From Toxonevra muliebris (lineage: Eukaryota; Arthropoda; Insecta; Diptera; Pallopteridae), in contig CAVNUY010000005.1 of the NCBI GenBank assembly GCA_963691655.1, positions 62,001 to 126,000 on the forward strand: a stretch of 64,000 nucleotides of DNA. The letters run 5' to 3'. The position numbers and the translations under genes are program-made. The notes beneath the pieces were generated by a model. The model did not search any database. It was not told where the DNA came from and saw only the letters and a program-made list of their open reading frames with translations. Every line of letters starts with the position of its first letter. The first letter of the stretch is position 1. This document shows, one piece after another, positions 22,349-33,012 of the stretch.

Positions 22349-23827
22349 CAAAAACATGAAAGGCTTCCTCAAGCACATTGAGTTGAAATACAACAGCGAG
22401 ACATGCCTAAGGGTGAAGCACTACTTCAAATGCCAAAAGAAACTAGCCAAACAGAATCAAAGGCTGAAGTATTTACTGCAATGTAAAAGATACGGTATCA
22501 TCGCCAAACATTTGAAAGGAATAACATCGTCACTAAGACACAATTTCAAGATGCACCATACCTCGAAAATGCTAAAAAAAAAGATCGAGCAAACCTTCCT
22601 GGAAAAAGTGCTGAAACTTGAAATCAAGGAAACACAATTACATATTAACACAATCAACAAATCTAAAACTCACACAATACAAGAACTGAAGAAAACACTT
22701 ACGGAAGAAGAAACAAACAACATAATAGCGAACCAAAATCTAGCCGGCCACAGAATAAAAACACAAACGGAAAAGACCTTAAACAAAAAACTACAAACAA
22801 CAATATCACGCACACTGAATACATATGGGTTCACAAACACGACCACAATACCAATTCCATGTGAAATAGCATGGCTACTCTCACTGGGACCCAAATTTGC
22901 ACTGCCAGTGACCAAGAAAACCCCCATATACATCATCGCCGACCTGGAGCAAGGCATACAAAATATTGATGACATAAAGACGAGAGACCTAGCTAGATGT
23001 GATCTAGCTGCAAAAATAAACAACTTCAAGAATAAATTCACAAACAACACGAAAGAAAAACTAATATTAAAAATTGCAGAGGACACAAAACAACTACTCT
23101 ATGATAAAGGCAACAAAAGTGTGATATTAGAACGTAAGGAATATATGGATAAAATGCCGAAACTACTAGACGATAAAAACACATACAAGGCAATGAGGAA
23201 AGACCCAACACAACAACTAATCAGGAAAAACAATCAACTAATCAACGACCTGCACAAATTCAAATACATCGACACTAAACAAAAATACACACTCCACTGC
23301 TCAGCCGCAAATGCACCCAGACTCTATGGAGTCCCAAAAATACACAAGGAGGACACCCCACTTAGACCAATCGCATCATTCACCACAGTACCCTGCTACA
23401 AACTGGCCAAACATACAGGGCAAATACTGAAAAATATAATTTCCGAGCGATACAACATAAAAAACGCAATAAAACTCAAAGAAAAATTAATGACAGCAGC
23501 AAAACAGATGACGAAATAGTGGTTTCATTCGACGTGATATCACTATTCACAAATATACCGGTCCAATTGGCCATCAAAACCATCATGGACAAGTGGGAAG
23601 ACATAGAACCACACACTATGATACCCAAGAGACAATTTAAAAACATTCTGGATTTCTACATAACTGACAACAACTACTTCACATTCAACAACACAATATA
23701 CAACCAGATCTTCGGGATGCCAATGGGCAATCCACTGTCTCCAACTATCGCAGATATAATACTTGACAAACTTCTAGACGATACAATTAACGAACTACAA
23801 CAAAAATCTATAGAAATAAAACATATA
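22349..23827 (+). pseudogene. Penelope ORF, N-terminal part and RT up to motif B
   Basis: A lysine-rich N-terminal region precedes the RT. Recognisable motifs are RLYGVPKIHKEDTPLRPIAS, then after a one-base shift near 23490 VVSFDVISLFTNIPVQLAI (motif A, catalytic D) and FGMPMGNPLSPTIADI (motif B). These are signatures of Penelope RT, related to telomerase. The frame is split twice: by the shift and by the LINE inserted at 23828. The apparent start ATG at 21762 belongs to the outer LINE, not to Penelope. Confidence 0.85.
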
Positions 23828-24080
23828 GAGACCAAAAAGGTGGCAACGCTGTTTAGTAAAGTATAAAATTTTTTTTTTTTGCGCTCCATAATTTATCCAA
23901 TATTTTTTACAATTTAAGTAAATTAAAACAGCTTTTCACTTATAAACCTTGTTATGAACCTTGCTTGGTTTAATAACTATTGAAATTTTGCTGAATCAAT
24001 AATTTTGCTGCTTATTAAAATCAGCAACAACCGAACAAGAAATTGCCAACGAATCCTAACCTACAATTGTATATTTGGAT

Positions 24081-24896
24081 ATGGATTCTCAAAATACATC
24101 AGATTATGTGGGCCCCGGAGTTCCAAAACGTGCAAGGGAACTGTTGGCAGATTCTCTGCTATCCAAAACACCCAAAAATTGTTGGCATCAAAAGCGAGCT
24201 CATGAAGGTCTCTGACAGGGTGTTGCAAATTGAGACGAGTGTACCTGAGATGAAGTCTGAAATACAGTTTCTGAAAGAACAGTTAGCACGGTTTGACAAC
24301 GCTGCTGTTGCATGTGATTTGCGTTCATGTGGCGTTCCGCAGTACAACCAGGAGAACTTGCGTGGAATTTTCTCATCGTTGTGTCAAACCTTGAGTATTG
24401 AACAACCTGTCGTTAAAGATATTTATCGTTATAACGCCAAACGCCCCGTAATTAATTCCCAAAACACTCCAAATAAAATTGATGCTGTTATCATTATAAA
24501 ACTATCAAGACCAGCTGAGAAAAGAATAATCTTCCAATCTATTTCTAATTTTAAACGTACCAACAAAGACATACTCCGCTTAAAGCATCTTGGTTTTAAC
24601 TCGGACACACCAATTTTCGTAAACGAATGTGGTCTGTGTTTACACAACGCGGACATGTCTTCGCGAAGAAAGATCGTGATAGTACTGCCAATAAAATTAG
24701 TTCTATTCCTATGTTGGAAATTATGATTAACTCTGCTACTTCCAATGACAATATCATGCAATCCAACTACATACACAATAACAATAGCAGCAACTACAAC
24801 AACCGCATGCTGAACAATGATTCTGGAAATGCACAGCAAACTTTGGGTCTTTTTCGCAGCAATAATGAAGATCAGCAGCGCCTACAACAACAATAA
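24081..24896 (+). pseudogene. LINE ORF1, coiled-coil and RNA-binding region, frameshifted
   Basis: It begins at ATG 24081 (MDSQNTSDYVGPGVPKRARE). After a shift near 24175 it continues VSDRVLQIETSVPEMKSEI, a predicted coiled coil, then the globular part (LRLKHLGFNSDTPIFVNE) with the F-V-N-E motif of LINE ORF1 proteins. A third frame gives VFTQRGHVFAKKDRDST and an Asn/Gln-rich C-terminus to 24896. ORF1 proteins chaperone LINE RNA. Two frameshifts make this copy inactive. Confidence 0.7.
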
Positions 24897-24899
24897 TGT

Positions 24900-25596
24900 T
24901 TCATTTTTATCTACAACTCTAAATACAACAATGAAATCTAAATCAACACAAGCAATTATTACTAGTAATTTTTTGCCTACTCATTTCACTAAGTCAAATG
25001 CCACTCTTCTAGACGTGTTTTCCGTTAACGAATTAACACAAGTTAAATTTTATGATCAAATATCTGTTCCTGTCTTCTCGAAACGTGATCTAATTTTTCT
25101 TACGTATGATTATCTATTTGAGGCTGATTCAGAATCATTCTGCTACAGAGATTTTAAGAATATTAATTACACCCAACTAAGACAAGCTATATGTGCTATT
25201 GAATGGAATCATATTTTTACTATGACATCTGTGGATTCTCAAATTAATTTTCTACAGGATAATGTTAATTTCTTGTTTGACAAATTCGTTCCCCCGAAAG
25301 TCAAAACTATTAAGCATTCTCAAAGGCCTTGGTTCAATAATAGCATACAAAACCTGATAGCTGTGCGAGATCTGGCGTACAATCGTTGGAAGCGCTGTTG
25401 AATACCCGAGTTGTATGAAGAATTTAAAAACCATAGGAGGAATGTAGTCAACAACGTTAAGTGCGCTAAAACAACATTCTATAATCAACAATTTAGTACA
25501 GCAATTAATAGTAAACAAAAGTGGAATAAGATTCGAAGCATTGGTCTCTGTAGTAAATGTTCACCTTCACGTGAAGTATCTGATGTAAATGAATAA
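24900..25596 (+). pseudogene. LINE ORF2 remnant between endonuclease and RT
   Basis: Only the tail of the endonuclease is left (THFTKSNATLLDVFSVN, the region before the final S-D-H site). The linker follows: FVPPKVKTIKHSQRPWFN, with a stop TGA inside RWKRC-stop-IPELYEEF at 25399-25401, then KWNKIRSIGL. The start of ORF2 is missing. Confidence 0.65.
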
Positions 25597-25620
25597 AATG
25601 CAAAATTCGTAAACTCTGAT

Positions 25621-27186
25621 ATGCCTTCACCCCAACATAGTTATTGCCATTTTTCCGATAGTTCTCCAACTGACAATAAATTCACTTTTTCATGTGTTGA
25701 CCAATTTCAAGTACTGGAAAGTTTTCTGCACATTAAATCGAATGCTATTAGCTTTGACGGCGTCCATCCCATATTTTTTAAAGCTCTGCTTCCAACTTTA
25801 CTGCCCTACATCACATATGCATTTAACACTATTTTAACTACATCTATTTTTCCTCGAATATGGAAATGTGCAAAAATTATACCTGTTGCTAAGTCACAAA
25901 ATGAATATCGTCCCATTGCTATTTTGCCTTACTTATCTAAAGTTTTCGAACAACTTCTACACAAGCAAATTATAAAGTTTTTACTCGATAATTCACTGAT
26001 CTCTGACAGACAATCAAGGTTCAGACCCAAACGAAGTTGTATAACTGCCTTGTTGGACGTTACTGAACAGATTCGACTGGCTTTGGATAGCATCCTGACG
26101 TTATTAGATCATTCTAAGGCTTTCGATAGTGTAGTCCATAGCATTTTGTGCGAGAAACTACAGCTTGAGTATAATTTTTCTTCTACCGCTGTAAAGCTTG
26201 TATCCTCTTACTTGACTGAAAGAAAGCAAGCAGTATGTGTTGGTAGTTCTGTTTCGTCCTGTCTTAACGTCCCTCGAGGTGTACCGCAGGGTTCCATCTT
26301 GGGTCCATTCTTATTCGTTGCCTATATTAATGACTTACCTAAAGTCCTAAGTAACACTAACGTTCACATTTATGCTGACGATGTTCAACTAATTAAAAGC
26401 TGTGAGAAGGAGTTGGTTGGTGATTGTATTGATATAATAAATTCTGATCTTACATGTGTCAATCGCTGGGCTGCAGTGAATGGGTTATGCCTTAATCCAA
26501 AAAAATCAAAATGCATTGTTATAAACAAATATAAAAAATTGGAATTGACTAATGTGCCACGATTAAATCTAAATAATACTGATATTGATTTTGTTGATAT
26601 GGCTAAGAATTTGGGACTAACTTTTAACAGAAATTTGAGTTGGAATGACCACATCAACAGAGTTATTGGTTCCGTTTATTGTAAGCTTCGTGTCCTATGG
26701 ACCTCCCAGTATTTTACCCCTCTTTCGATTCGGCTGTTATTGGCTAAATCATATATTTTACCAAGTTTTCTTTATGGCTGTGAGATATTTGGGAACTGTG
26801 ATAGTACAAGTCGGCGCAAACTTAACGTCCTATTCAACAATATTGCTAGATATATATACAAATTAAAACGGACTGACCACATATCTGAATATTCTAGAAA
26901 AATTTTTGGTATATCATTTGATAACTTATTACAACTCAAAGCAACTCTTCAACTACATAAAGTTATTTTTACAAAGGAACCCACTTACTTATTTAATAGT
27001 TTGCGTTTCTCTCGTTCAAATCGTGGTAAACAACTAATACAGATTAGATACTTATGCCAAATATCTGAACGCCAATTCTTTGTGAGCTCAATACGTCTTT
27101 GGAACACGCTCCATGAATTACAACTCTTAAGTAACGCCTTGCAATTTAAAAAGAAATTATTTCTATATCTGTCAAATAATCGTTAA
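25621..27186 (+). CDS. LINE reverse transcriptase, open 521-codon frame
   Basis: One uninterrupted frame carries all RT motifs: NEYRPIAILPYLSKVFEQLL, FRPKRSCITALLDVTEQI, LLDHSKAFDSV (motif A; the first acidic position is the D of LLDHSKAFD), VPRGVPQGSILGPFLF (motif B), NVHIYADDVQLI (catalytic YADD), then NLGLTFNRNLSWNDHIN and the thumb. It ends FKKKLFLYLSNNR-stop, as is usual for the Jockey/CR1 group, with no RNase H domain. The endonuclease part is lost upstream, so the protein on its own could not start target-primed insertion. The listed start is the first ATG in frame and not a true start. Confidence 0.85.
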   Translation: MPSPQHSYCHFSDSSPTDNKFTFSCVDQFQVLESFLHIKSNAISFDGVHPIFFKALLPTLLPYITYAFNTILTTSIFPRIWKCAKIIPVAKSQNEYRPIAILPYLSKVFEQLLHKQIIKFLLDNSLISDRQSRFRPKRSCITALLDVTEQIRLALDSILTLLDHSKAFDSVVHSILCEKLQLEYNFSSTAVKLVSSYLTERKQAVCVGSSVSSCLNVPRGVPQGSILGPFLFVAYINDLPKVLSNTNVHIYADDVQLIKSCEKELVGDCIDIINSDLTCVNRWAAVNGLCLNPKKSKCIVINKYKKLELTNVPRLNLNNTDIDFVDMAKNLGLTFNRNLSWNDHINRVIGSVYCKLRVLWTSQYFTPLSIRLLLAKSYILPSFLYGCEIFGNCDSTSRRKLNVLFNNIARYIYKLKRTDHISEYSRKIFGISFDNLLQLKATLQLHKVIFTKEPTYLFNSLRFSRSNRGKQLIQIRYLCQISERQFFVSSIRLWNTLHELQLLSNALQFKKKLFLYLSNNR

Positions 27187-27344
27187 TTTAAAATATTTCC
27201 TGCTATATACGTACATATGTACTTTTATTGTTATTTTATTCATTAATTCGTCATGTCATGTTTATTTTTACTGTATAATTTTTTTCCCACCTAGGCTTAA
27301 TTAATATAATCTTGTTATGAAAATCAAATAAATAAATAAATATA

Positions 27345-28265
27345 TCAAAATACGTAGACGACATATTAGCGATAGTAAAAAGACAAGATCTAGACACAAT
27401 AATTAAGACATTAATCAAACAGCACAAACGAATACAATTTACAGTAGAGATAGAGCAAAACAACAAAATCCCATATCTTGACGCAGAACTGCACAGAACC
27501 AACCAGCACAATAAATTCAACTGGTACACAAAAAGCACTTCATCGGGTCGAATAATAAATTTCAATTCGAATCACCCGATGAAACAAAAAATTAACACAG
27601 CAACAGGTATAATACATAAAATATATAGCATCATAGACGACGATTTCAAACCACAGAACTACATAAAAATAATGAATTTACTAACAAAAAACGGCTACCC
27701 AAAACATCTAATAGAAAACCTAATACAAAGAACAACGACCAAACTTAAAACTTTAATCAACCAAAACAAATCAAAACAAACTAATGACAATAAATACGTG
27801 GGGGTATCATATGTACCAAACCTAACAGACAGCAAAATATTAACCAACATAATAAAACAAAAACAAATATTATACGCTCACAAACCACACAGCAGCCTAA
27901 GAAAATATTTCACGAATACAAAAGACAAAATAGACAAAACACAACAAAGTAACGTTGTTTATGAAATAACATGCAAATGGAGAGAAGGAGAAATTTGCAA
28001 TAAAACATACGTAGGGACAACAAAAAGAGCTTTCGGCACACGAATAGCTGAACACATAGCAGACGCGAGAAACAAAAAGACAACAACAGCGCTAGCGCAA
28101 CATTTAACGGAAAATCGACACACAGCAGATTTCACCAACGCAAAATTATTAGCCATAGATCGTAAATACAAAAACAGAATGACACTCGAAACACTTAGAA
28201 TACAGCAAAAAACGGACACAGCTATAAACCATAAAGACGATTTAAATAACACACATCAGACGTAA
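27345..28265 (+). pseudogene. Penelope RT end and GIY-YIG endonuclease
   Basis: The frame is open from KYVDDILAIVKRQD (catalytic YVDD at 27348-27362) through IPYLDAELHRTNQHNKF, FNSNHPMKQKINTATGI, YVGVSYVPNLTDS and the GIY-YIG nuclease (NVVYEITCKW, NKTYVGTTKRAFGTRIAEH) to the stop at 28263-28265. The T-Y-V-G and R-x-x-E-H elements are the usual Penelope nuclease core, which cuts target DNA. This half has no internal stops, but it is cut off from its N-terminal half by the LINE at 23828-27339. Confidence 0.85.
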
Positions 28266-28403
28266 GCAGCAGTCATCAGACGTAACTAATAAGTATATTA
28301 GTAAAAAATAATGTAAGATTGTTGTTAACTCGTATATATGTTTTTGTTTATAATTTATCATTTTGTTTCTATGTTCATTTGTTATTTTATAATAAACAGA
28401 CTC

Positions 28404-28435
28404 CATGAGGATGGTCTTAAAAAGACCGAAACGTA
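28404..28435 (+). ncRNA. hammerhead-ribozyme-like motif at Penelope 3' end
   Basis: ATGAGGA, a 4-base stem GGTC with loop TTAAAAA and GACC, then GAAAC reproduces the order core 1, stem II, core 2 of a hammerhead ribozyme. Penelope elements are known to carry such ribozymes. The first core base is A instead of C, which would break the C3-G8 pair, so this copy is probably not active. Stems I and III were not resolved. Confidence 0.5.
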
Positions 28436-29059
28436 GCGTAGGAGAAAATGAAAATTTAAGTTTTTTTTTAATAGTTTCAAAAAATCAACGACCAAAAAGC
28501 CCGAATAGATAAAAGATAGATCCTACAGACTCTGCAGGTTTTACTAGCCTCATCAATGGGAAGCGTACTGACTGGACAAAGTTCCAAGCCATTATTGAGT
28601 GAGGCATACAGCCTGCTCAACCCACTATTAATAACCACTGCGATATTGATCGAGAGGTAAAGTCCATTACAGCACTTTTTAACACTGCTGCCAAATCAGC
28701 TTGGACCTCGGTAAGTACGCTATAAGAAAAGCCAAAAGGGCGTCTTGGAAGAACTTCTGTGGTAGCATAATGGGCCATCAAATCCTTCAGCCCCTATAAA
28801 TCTCCAGGACCAGATGGTATCATTCCCGCGGATATTCAGCAAGGGGCTGAACACGTAACATCATGGCTATTCCAAATTTATAATGCTTGCCTAAAAGCTG
28901 GAGAGAGTGTAGTCTTCATACCGAAAGTAGGAAAGTCGTCCCATACCAACCAAAAGGACTCCAGACCGATCAGTCTTTAAAATATTAGAAAGGGTTCTTG
29001 ATTTTCATATCAGGAACTCCATCAATCCCACTCTTATATCCAAATCACAGCATGCCTAT

Positions 29060-29480
29060 TATTATTATTATTTGAAGGAAGGACGACTCGAAAGTCAGGC
29101 ACTGCGACCTATAAGATCTATTGTACCAAAGCCCCAAGAAAGAAAGATAGATAAGAAAAATACCCAAGCCGAGAATCGAACTCGGGTCTCCAGAAACAAG
29201 AGTCTGGCACTCTGCCACTAGACCACAGTGGCGATGGTAGGACCTACAGTTTAACGCCGATTCCGAACGGCTGTGTGACAATTTTTTATCAGCTCGGTGG
29301 TTTTGCCATTACCAACCAAGGTGTGTATTTGTACACATTCTTATAATTCTCATCCGCTTCATATCGATAGTGAATATAATAAGTTTATGAGAATTAACCA
29401 CCAGACCAAGACGGGAATCGAACCCGCAACCTTCTGGATGAAAGTCTAGTGCACTATCCACTAGACTATCGAGGTCGTCT
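29060..29480 (-). mobile_element. dimeric tRNA-derived SINE, form B (421 bp)
   Basis: The insertion is flanked by a perfect 13-base duplication ACAGCATGCCTAT (29047-29059 and 29481-29493). On the minus strand it begins AGACGACCTCGATAGTC with the same tRNA-Glu-like head and body as form A, as far as GTAGGTCC (about 29235). It then continues into a second tRNA-like unit (29228-29155) with A box TGGTCTAGTGGCAGAG and B box GAGTTCGATTC. After that comes a 3' tail with AGGTCGCAGTGCCTG and an AAT-repeat end. The tail matches the 3' end of the LINE at 32934-39035 (29 of 32 bases by eye). Confidence 0.9.
29155..29228 (-). repeat. second tRNA-like unit inside SINE B
   Basis: A cloverleaf-like sequence with A box TGGTCTAGTGGCAGAG, a likely anticodon loop around CTTGTTT, and T-arm CCGAGTTCGATTCTCGG, which has a perfect 5-base stem. 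It differs from the tRNA-Glu-like head and must come from another tRNA. Confidence 0.7.
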
Positions 29481-31908
29481 ACAGCATGCCTATACCAAAG
29501 GGAAGTCTATGAAAACAGCGCTATATGTGCTCATTGATAAAGTTGAGAAATCACTTTCCAACAAAGAATACACGTTTGCAGTGTTTTTCGATATCGAGGG
29601 GGCTTCCAGCAATGTCTCCCCCGACGCTGTCGTTAATGCCTTAATAAATCTTAATCTTGATGTTAATCTAGTTAGATTTATAGGACATTTACTTAAAACA
29701 CGCGTATCATCAGCTCCTCTCTTGGAAATGATTATGTTAAAAAGGTTGTCAAAAGAGGCACACCACAAGGAGGCGTACTTTCCCCTCTTATTTGGAATCT
29801 GGCTATGAACACACTGATTAATAAATCAAACCGGCTGGAAAATAATAGCTTATGTGGATAACATTGCTATTGCAGTGTCAGGCAAATACGTTTCTGCTTT
29901 TTCAGAACGGCTAAACTACTCACTCAGCATTCTATTTAACTGATTCCGTGAATTCGGTCTTAATATAAATGGCCATGTCAAGATTCTAATCCATGATACG
30001 TCCGTACCAGCTAACGTAGGCTACATTTCCTCTACCCCTAATTTAAGCCACACGTTCTTCACCCATATCCCTAGTAGAGAGGAATGGGTTAATGACGATG
30101 AGTGCAATTTGTATCTACATGGACAGCCACGCAGCAATCAAATCCCTTACCGGTGTTTTCACTACATCAAAGCTTGTTCTTGACTGCCGATCTTCACTCA
30201 ACTTTTTGTCGAGTCAGTCACAAGTTCACCCATATTGGGTACCTGGACATATGGATATTTCAGGTAAATGCAATGCCGACGAGTTAGCTAAACAGGGATC
30301 GTAGCTTACCGATATATCACATTCCTGCGTCATTGGTGTCCCTCTTACGTCTATTAAATTGGCCATTAATCAAAACTACCTTGAGGAAGTAAAAAGATCC
30401 TGGGTAGCGGACCATACTTGTGGTATTACCAGGCTAGCATGGACCACTAAGGACAATAAACGGGCTAGACAGCTACTCAACCTTAACCGAAACTCCATCA
30501 GCATTACGATTTCGATTCTTACGGGAAGCCCAGCTTCGTTGTCCGGACCTGGCAAAGTAGGGTTAAAGCAAAAATTACAACAACAAAACCATTTCCAAGA
30601 GATATATTTATATGAGCGTGCCAGTCTCCGATCAAAATCGAATCATTGCACTAATCATTCATATCATTTACATGAGTAGTTCCACTTCCACGTGTTTAAT
30701 GGTGTCAACATTATTCTCAGTTATTGCTATCAACATCCCATCTTAACATACAAACCTTCATCATCTTTCTTACTATGGCTCTCTAATAACTATCAATATA
30801 TATCCTTTACAACTAAATTTTGATTGCTTGCCTTACTATTGTTCCCCATATGGCTTTAATTTGCTAAAGCCCTAACACGCATTTTTCAAATTTTATAGGA
30901 GAAGCAAAAAACATTTTTGTATTTGGAGTACTGTTTCGAGAATTTGTAATTTAAACTAAAAGAAAAGATTGCAGGTTTTCAGTGTAGGTTTCTAAAATTT
31001 TCGGTACAGGACACACTTTATCATAATCCATCGAAAACTCTATTCTGAAAAATGGATCTTAGGGCCTTAGCAAAATAAAGCAGAGCATTGAAGCATTTCC
31101 TTTGTATGCCAAAAAACTTCCACATTCTGCCCAACAACTACTACTAACCATCCCCCTTCACGCACAAACTGCCAGTGTGTTCTTTGCATTGTTTTCTCTG
31201 GTATACAGTTTCAAACATTTTCTTTGCATGGGAGGTGTCACGCATATTTTATTTATTCCATTCATTTTTTTCAAGCATTTTCTATTGGCAATCAAAGCTC
31301 TCTAACCACAAATAATTTAGGAAATATACCTTATAAAACCGAGGTGGAACAGTCACTAACTTAAGTGTACCCATTCTTTACCCAGCAAATTCCATTGACA
31401 AATCATATTATCATTCCAAATCTTAGTACTGTACTACAAATGGTTCCTAAGATATACAAGGCTATAAGGAAAGTTCCTCGCTGTCTTTTTCAATCCTAAC
31501 CACATTTTTTTTGTGGTGTGGTTTTGACAACCAACGTGGGGTAAATGGTTCTGTAAATATATATAAAAGCATTAGAGTTGAACGGAAAAGGCCACGCCTA
31601 TCCATATTTTTCCATAGAATGCCATTGACAAATAACGTTTTTTAGAGACGTGCCACAAATGAATACTGAGATATTCCATAGCTAAAACTCAGATTATATA
31701 AGAGATGCCATGTACCCTTTTTTCAATTTCACAGACCTTTTTCCTGCGGCATTACATTGTCAATTAACATCCTTGTACTAAATCTCTGGTTATGGAGATA
31801 TACCCAAAAATTATCTGAGTTATTGATGTGCATATGTCCATGAAATCAAGTTACAGTTTTATTTAATAGTATAAAAAAAATTAATTATTTGTATAAAAAA
31901 AGAATCAC

Positions 31909-31990
31909 TTGGTAGGTTCACCTGTAGTGGGATTCGAACTCACCACACCAAAAAAACTTTACCCTCCTTTTTAACTTACTAAGCCAAAAA
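31909..31990 (-). repeat. tRNA-like Pol III-style unit 4
   Basis: The minus strand has TGGCTTAGTAAGTTA (A-box-like), GAGTTCGAATCCCACTA (B box) and a downstream run of seven T. It is equivalent to unit 1 in copy 1. Confidence 0.4.
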
Positions 31991-32150
31991 CCTTTACAAA
32001 ATAGTGTGATCACATTAGTAATATATAAAATGTCTTTTGTGTGTTTGCATGTTTTATATTCACCTTTGTCATTTGTTTTTTGTTATATATTTATTTTTTT
32101 CCACCACACCAATAAAAAAAAAAATATATTGAAAAAAAATAAAATTATTT

Positions 32151-32252
32151 GGTCCCGCTTCAAGTGGAATGGAATTCGAACTCACTATTCCACAACTCTT
32201 TCCTACATCCTCTATTTCATCTCCTCTTCTAACCAACTCATCCACACACCAC
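32151..32252 (-). repeat. tRNA-like Pol III-style unit 5
   Basis: The minus strand has GTGTGTGGATGAGTTGG, a purine-rich middle, GAGTTCGAATTCCATTCC and, after GGGACC, a T-run. It is equivalent to unit 2 in copy 1. Confidence 0.4.
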
Positions 32253-32933
32253 TATGAAATACTGTGATCAAATTAGTAATATGTAGTTATATTCTTGCAA
32301 ATGAAAAATAATTTCAAACGAAAAGCTCATACGAATTCTTTTCTGCTTTGTGTTTGTGTGGTAAAAAAACTTTTGCTTTGTTTCTAGGAAAAACATAAAT
32401 ATTTACAATAACAAATGTAAGGGGAACAAATTTTTAATATAAAAATGCATTTTACAGGTAAACTATTAACTTTAGATATATGCCACCACTGACTTTATTT
32501 TAGCAAACGATAAGATCTATAATCTTTCCATTCATAATTTTTATGTACCTCTTATAGTTTAAGCAGCATTTTGTATTAAGTAGCTAAATTTTATAAAAAA
32601 GCTGACTTTGGTCCAAATAATGGTCTATATTAAAGAAACTATTTGAAATTAATTTAAAATAAATATCGACTTAACTCGACAAATGTCCAAAGCAATTAAA
32701 TACTAAATTTCATGACAATCCGTTGCGAAATATAGAAATCTATCAGGACTAAACATTTAACAGAGCTCTATTTTATATATACATATAGATAGATATTGTT
32801 TTCGTTGCTTGATAAGTAGTACAAATGAGCATTATTTTTTACGTTGCAAGTAATTTTTATTTAATAAGAAATATTTTTACGTTGCCAGTGAGGAAAAGAT
32901 GAATATCGGGTCAGAAAGAGGCAGATTAAAGTA

Positions 32934-33012
32934 TTATTATTATTATTATTATTAGAGGAGCCCAACCAGGCAGGCACTGCGACCTAAAAGATCTTTTGTG
33001 CCATTCCCCATT
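32934..33012 (-). other. LINE 3' UTR and trinucleotide tail
   Basis: It contains GGCACAAAAGATCTTTTAGG and TCGCAGTGCCTG on the minus strand, followed by about seven TAA/AAT repeats. GGCAC and GTGCC can pair to form a hairpin. The same element, with three changes, ends SINE B. Confidence 0.85.

Larger units (their letters stand above)
23828..27339 (+). mobile_element. Jockey/CR1-group LINE inserted in Penelope (3.5 kb)
   Basis: It starts GAGACCAAAAAGGTGGCAAC and ends in an AAAT repeat tail. The 5-base motif ATATA lies at both edges (23823-23827 and 27340-27344), and removing the insert rejoins Penelope in frame right at its YVDD box. It encodes a damaged ORF1 and an ORF2 that lacks most of its endonuclease but has a complete RT. 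The full-length form of such elements is longer, so this is an internally deleted copy. Confidence 0.85.
22349..28516 (+). mobile_element. Penelope-like element, interrupted by a LINE
   Basis: Penelope-type reverse transcriptase (22349-23827 and from 27345) and a GIY-YIG endonuclease (to 28265) are followed by a 3' region with a hammerhead-like motif. A second LINE (23828-27339) is inserted just before the YVDD box. The edges are set by the resumption of the outer LINE and by the shared TAGATCC motif. No separate Penelope-type terminal repeats were identified. Confidence 0.85.
28524..30678 (+). mobile_element. I-group LINE, 3' half (outer element of the nest)
   Basis: Resuming after Penelope, it reads RTDWTKFQAII, SPYKSPGPDGIIPADI, RPISL, then HAYTKGKSMKTALYVLIDKV (across the SINE B insertion), FAVFFDIEGASSNVSPDAV (RT motif A), and an RNase H region (ICIYMDSHAAIKSL, HPYWVPGHMDISGKCNADEL). 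It then reads RARQLLNLNRNSISI and breaks off at about 30678, without the C-terminal zinc knuckle or a poly-A tail. The catalytic YADD region (about 29850) is degraded to YVDN. Many frame breaks. Confidence 0.8.
30679..32790 (+). repeat. long interspersed repeat, copy 2
   Basis: This is the second copy of the repeat at 1206-3840, in the same orientation, starting GTTCCACTTCCACGTG right where the outer LINE ends. It contains two tRNA-like units and one copy of the TTTAGCAAACGATAAGATCT block (about 32433-32560). Several indels distinguish it from copy 1, and the long frame of copy 1 is broken here. Confidence 0.75.
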
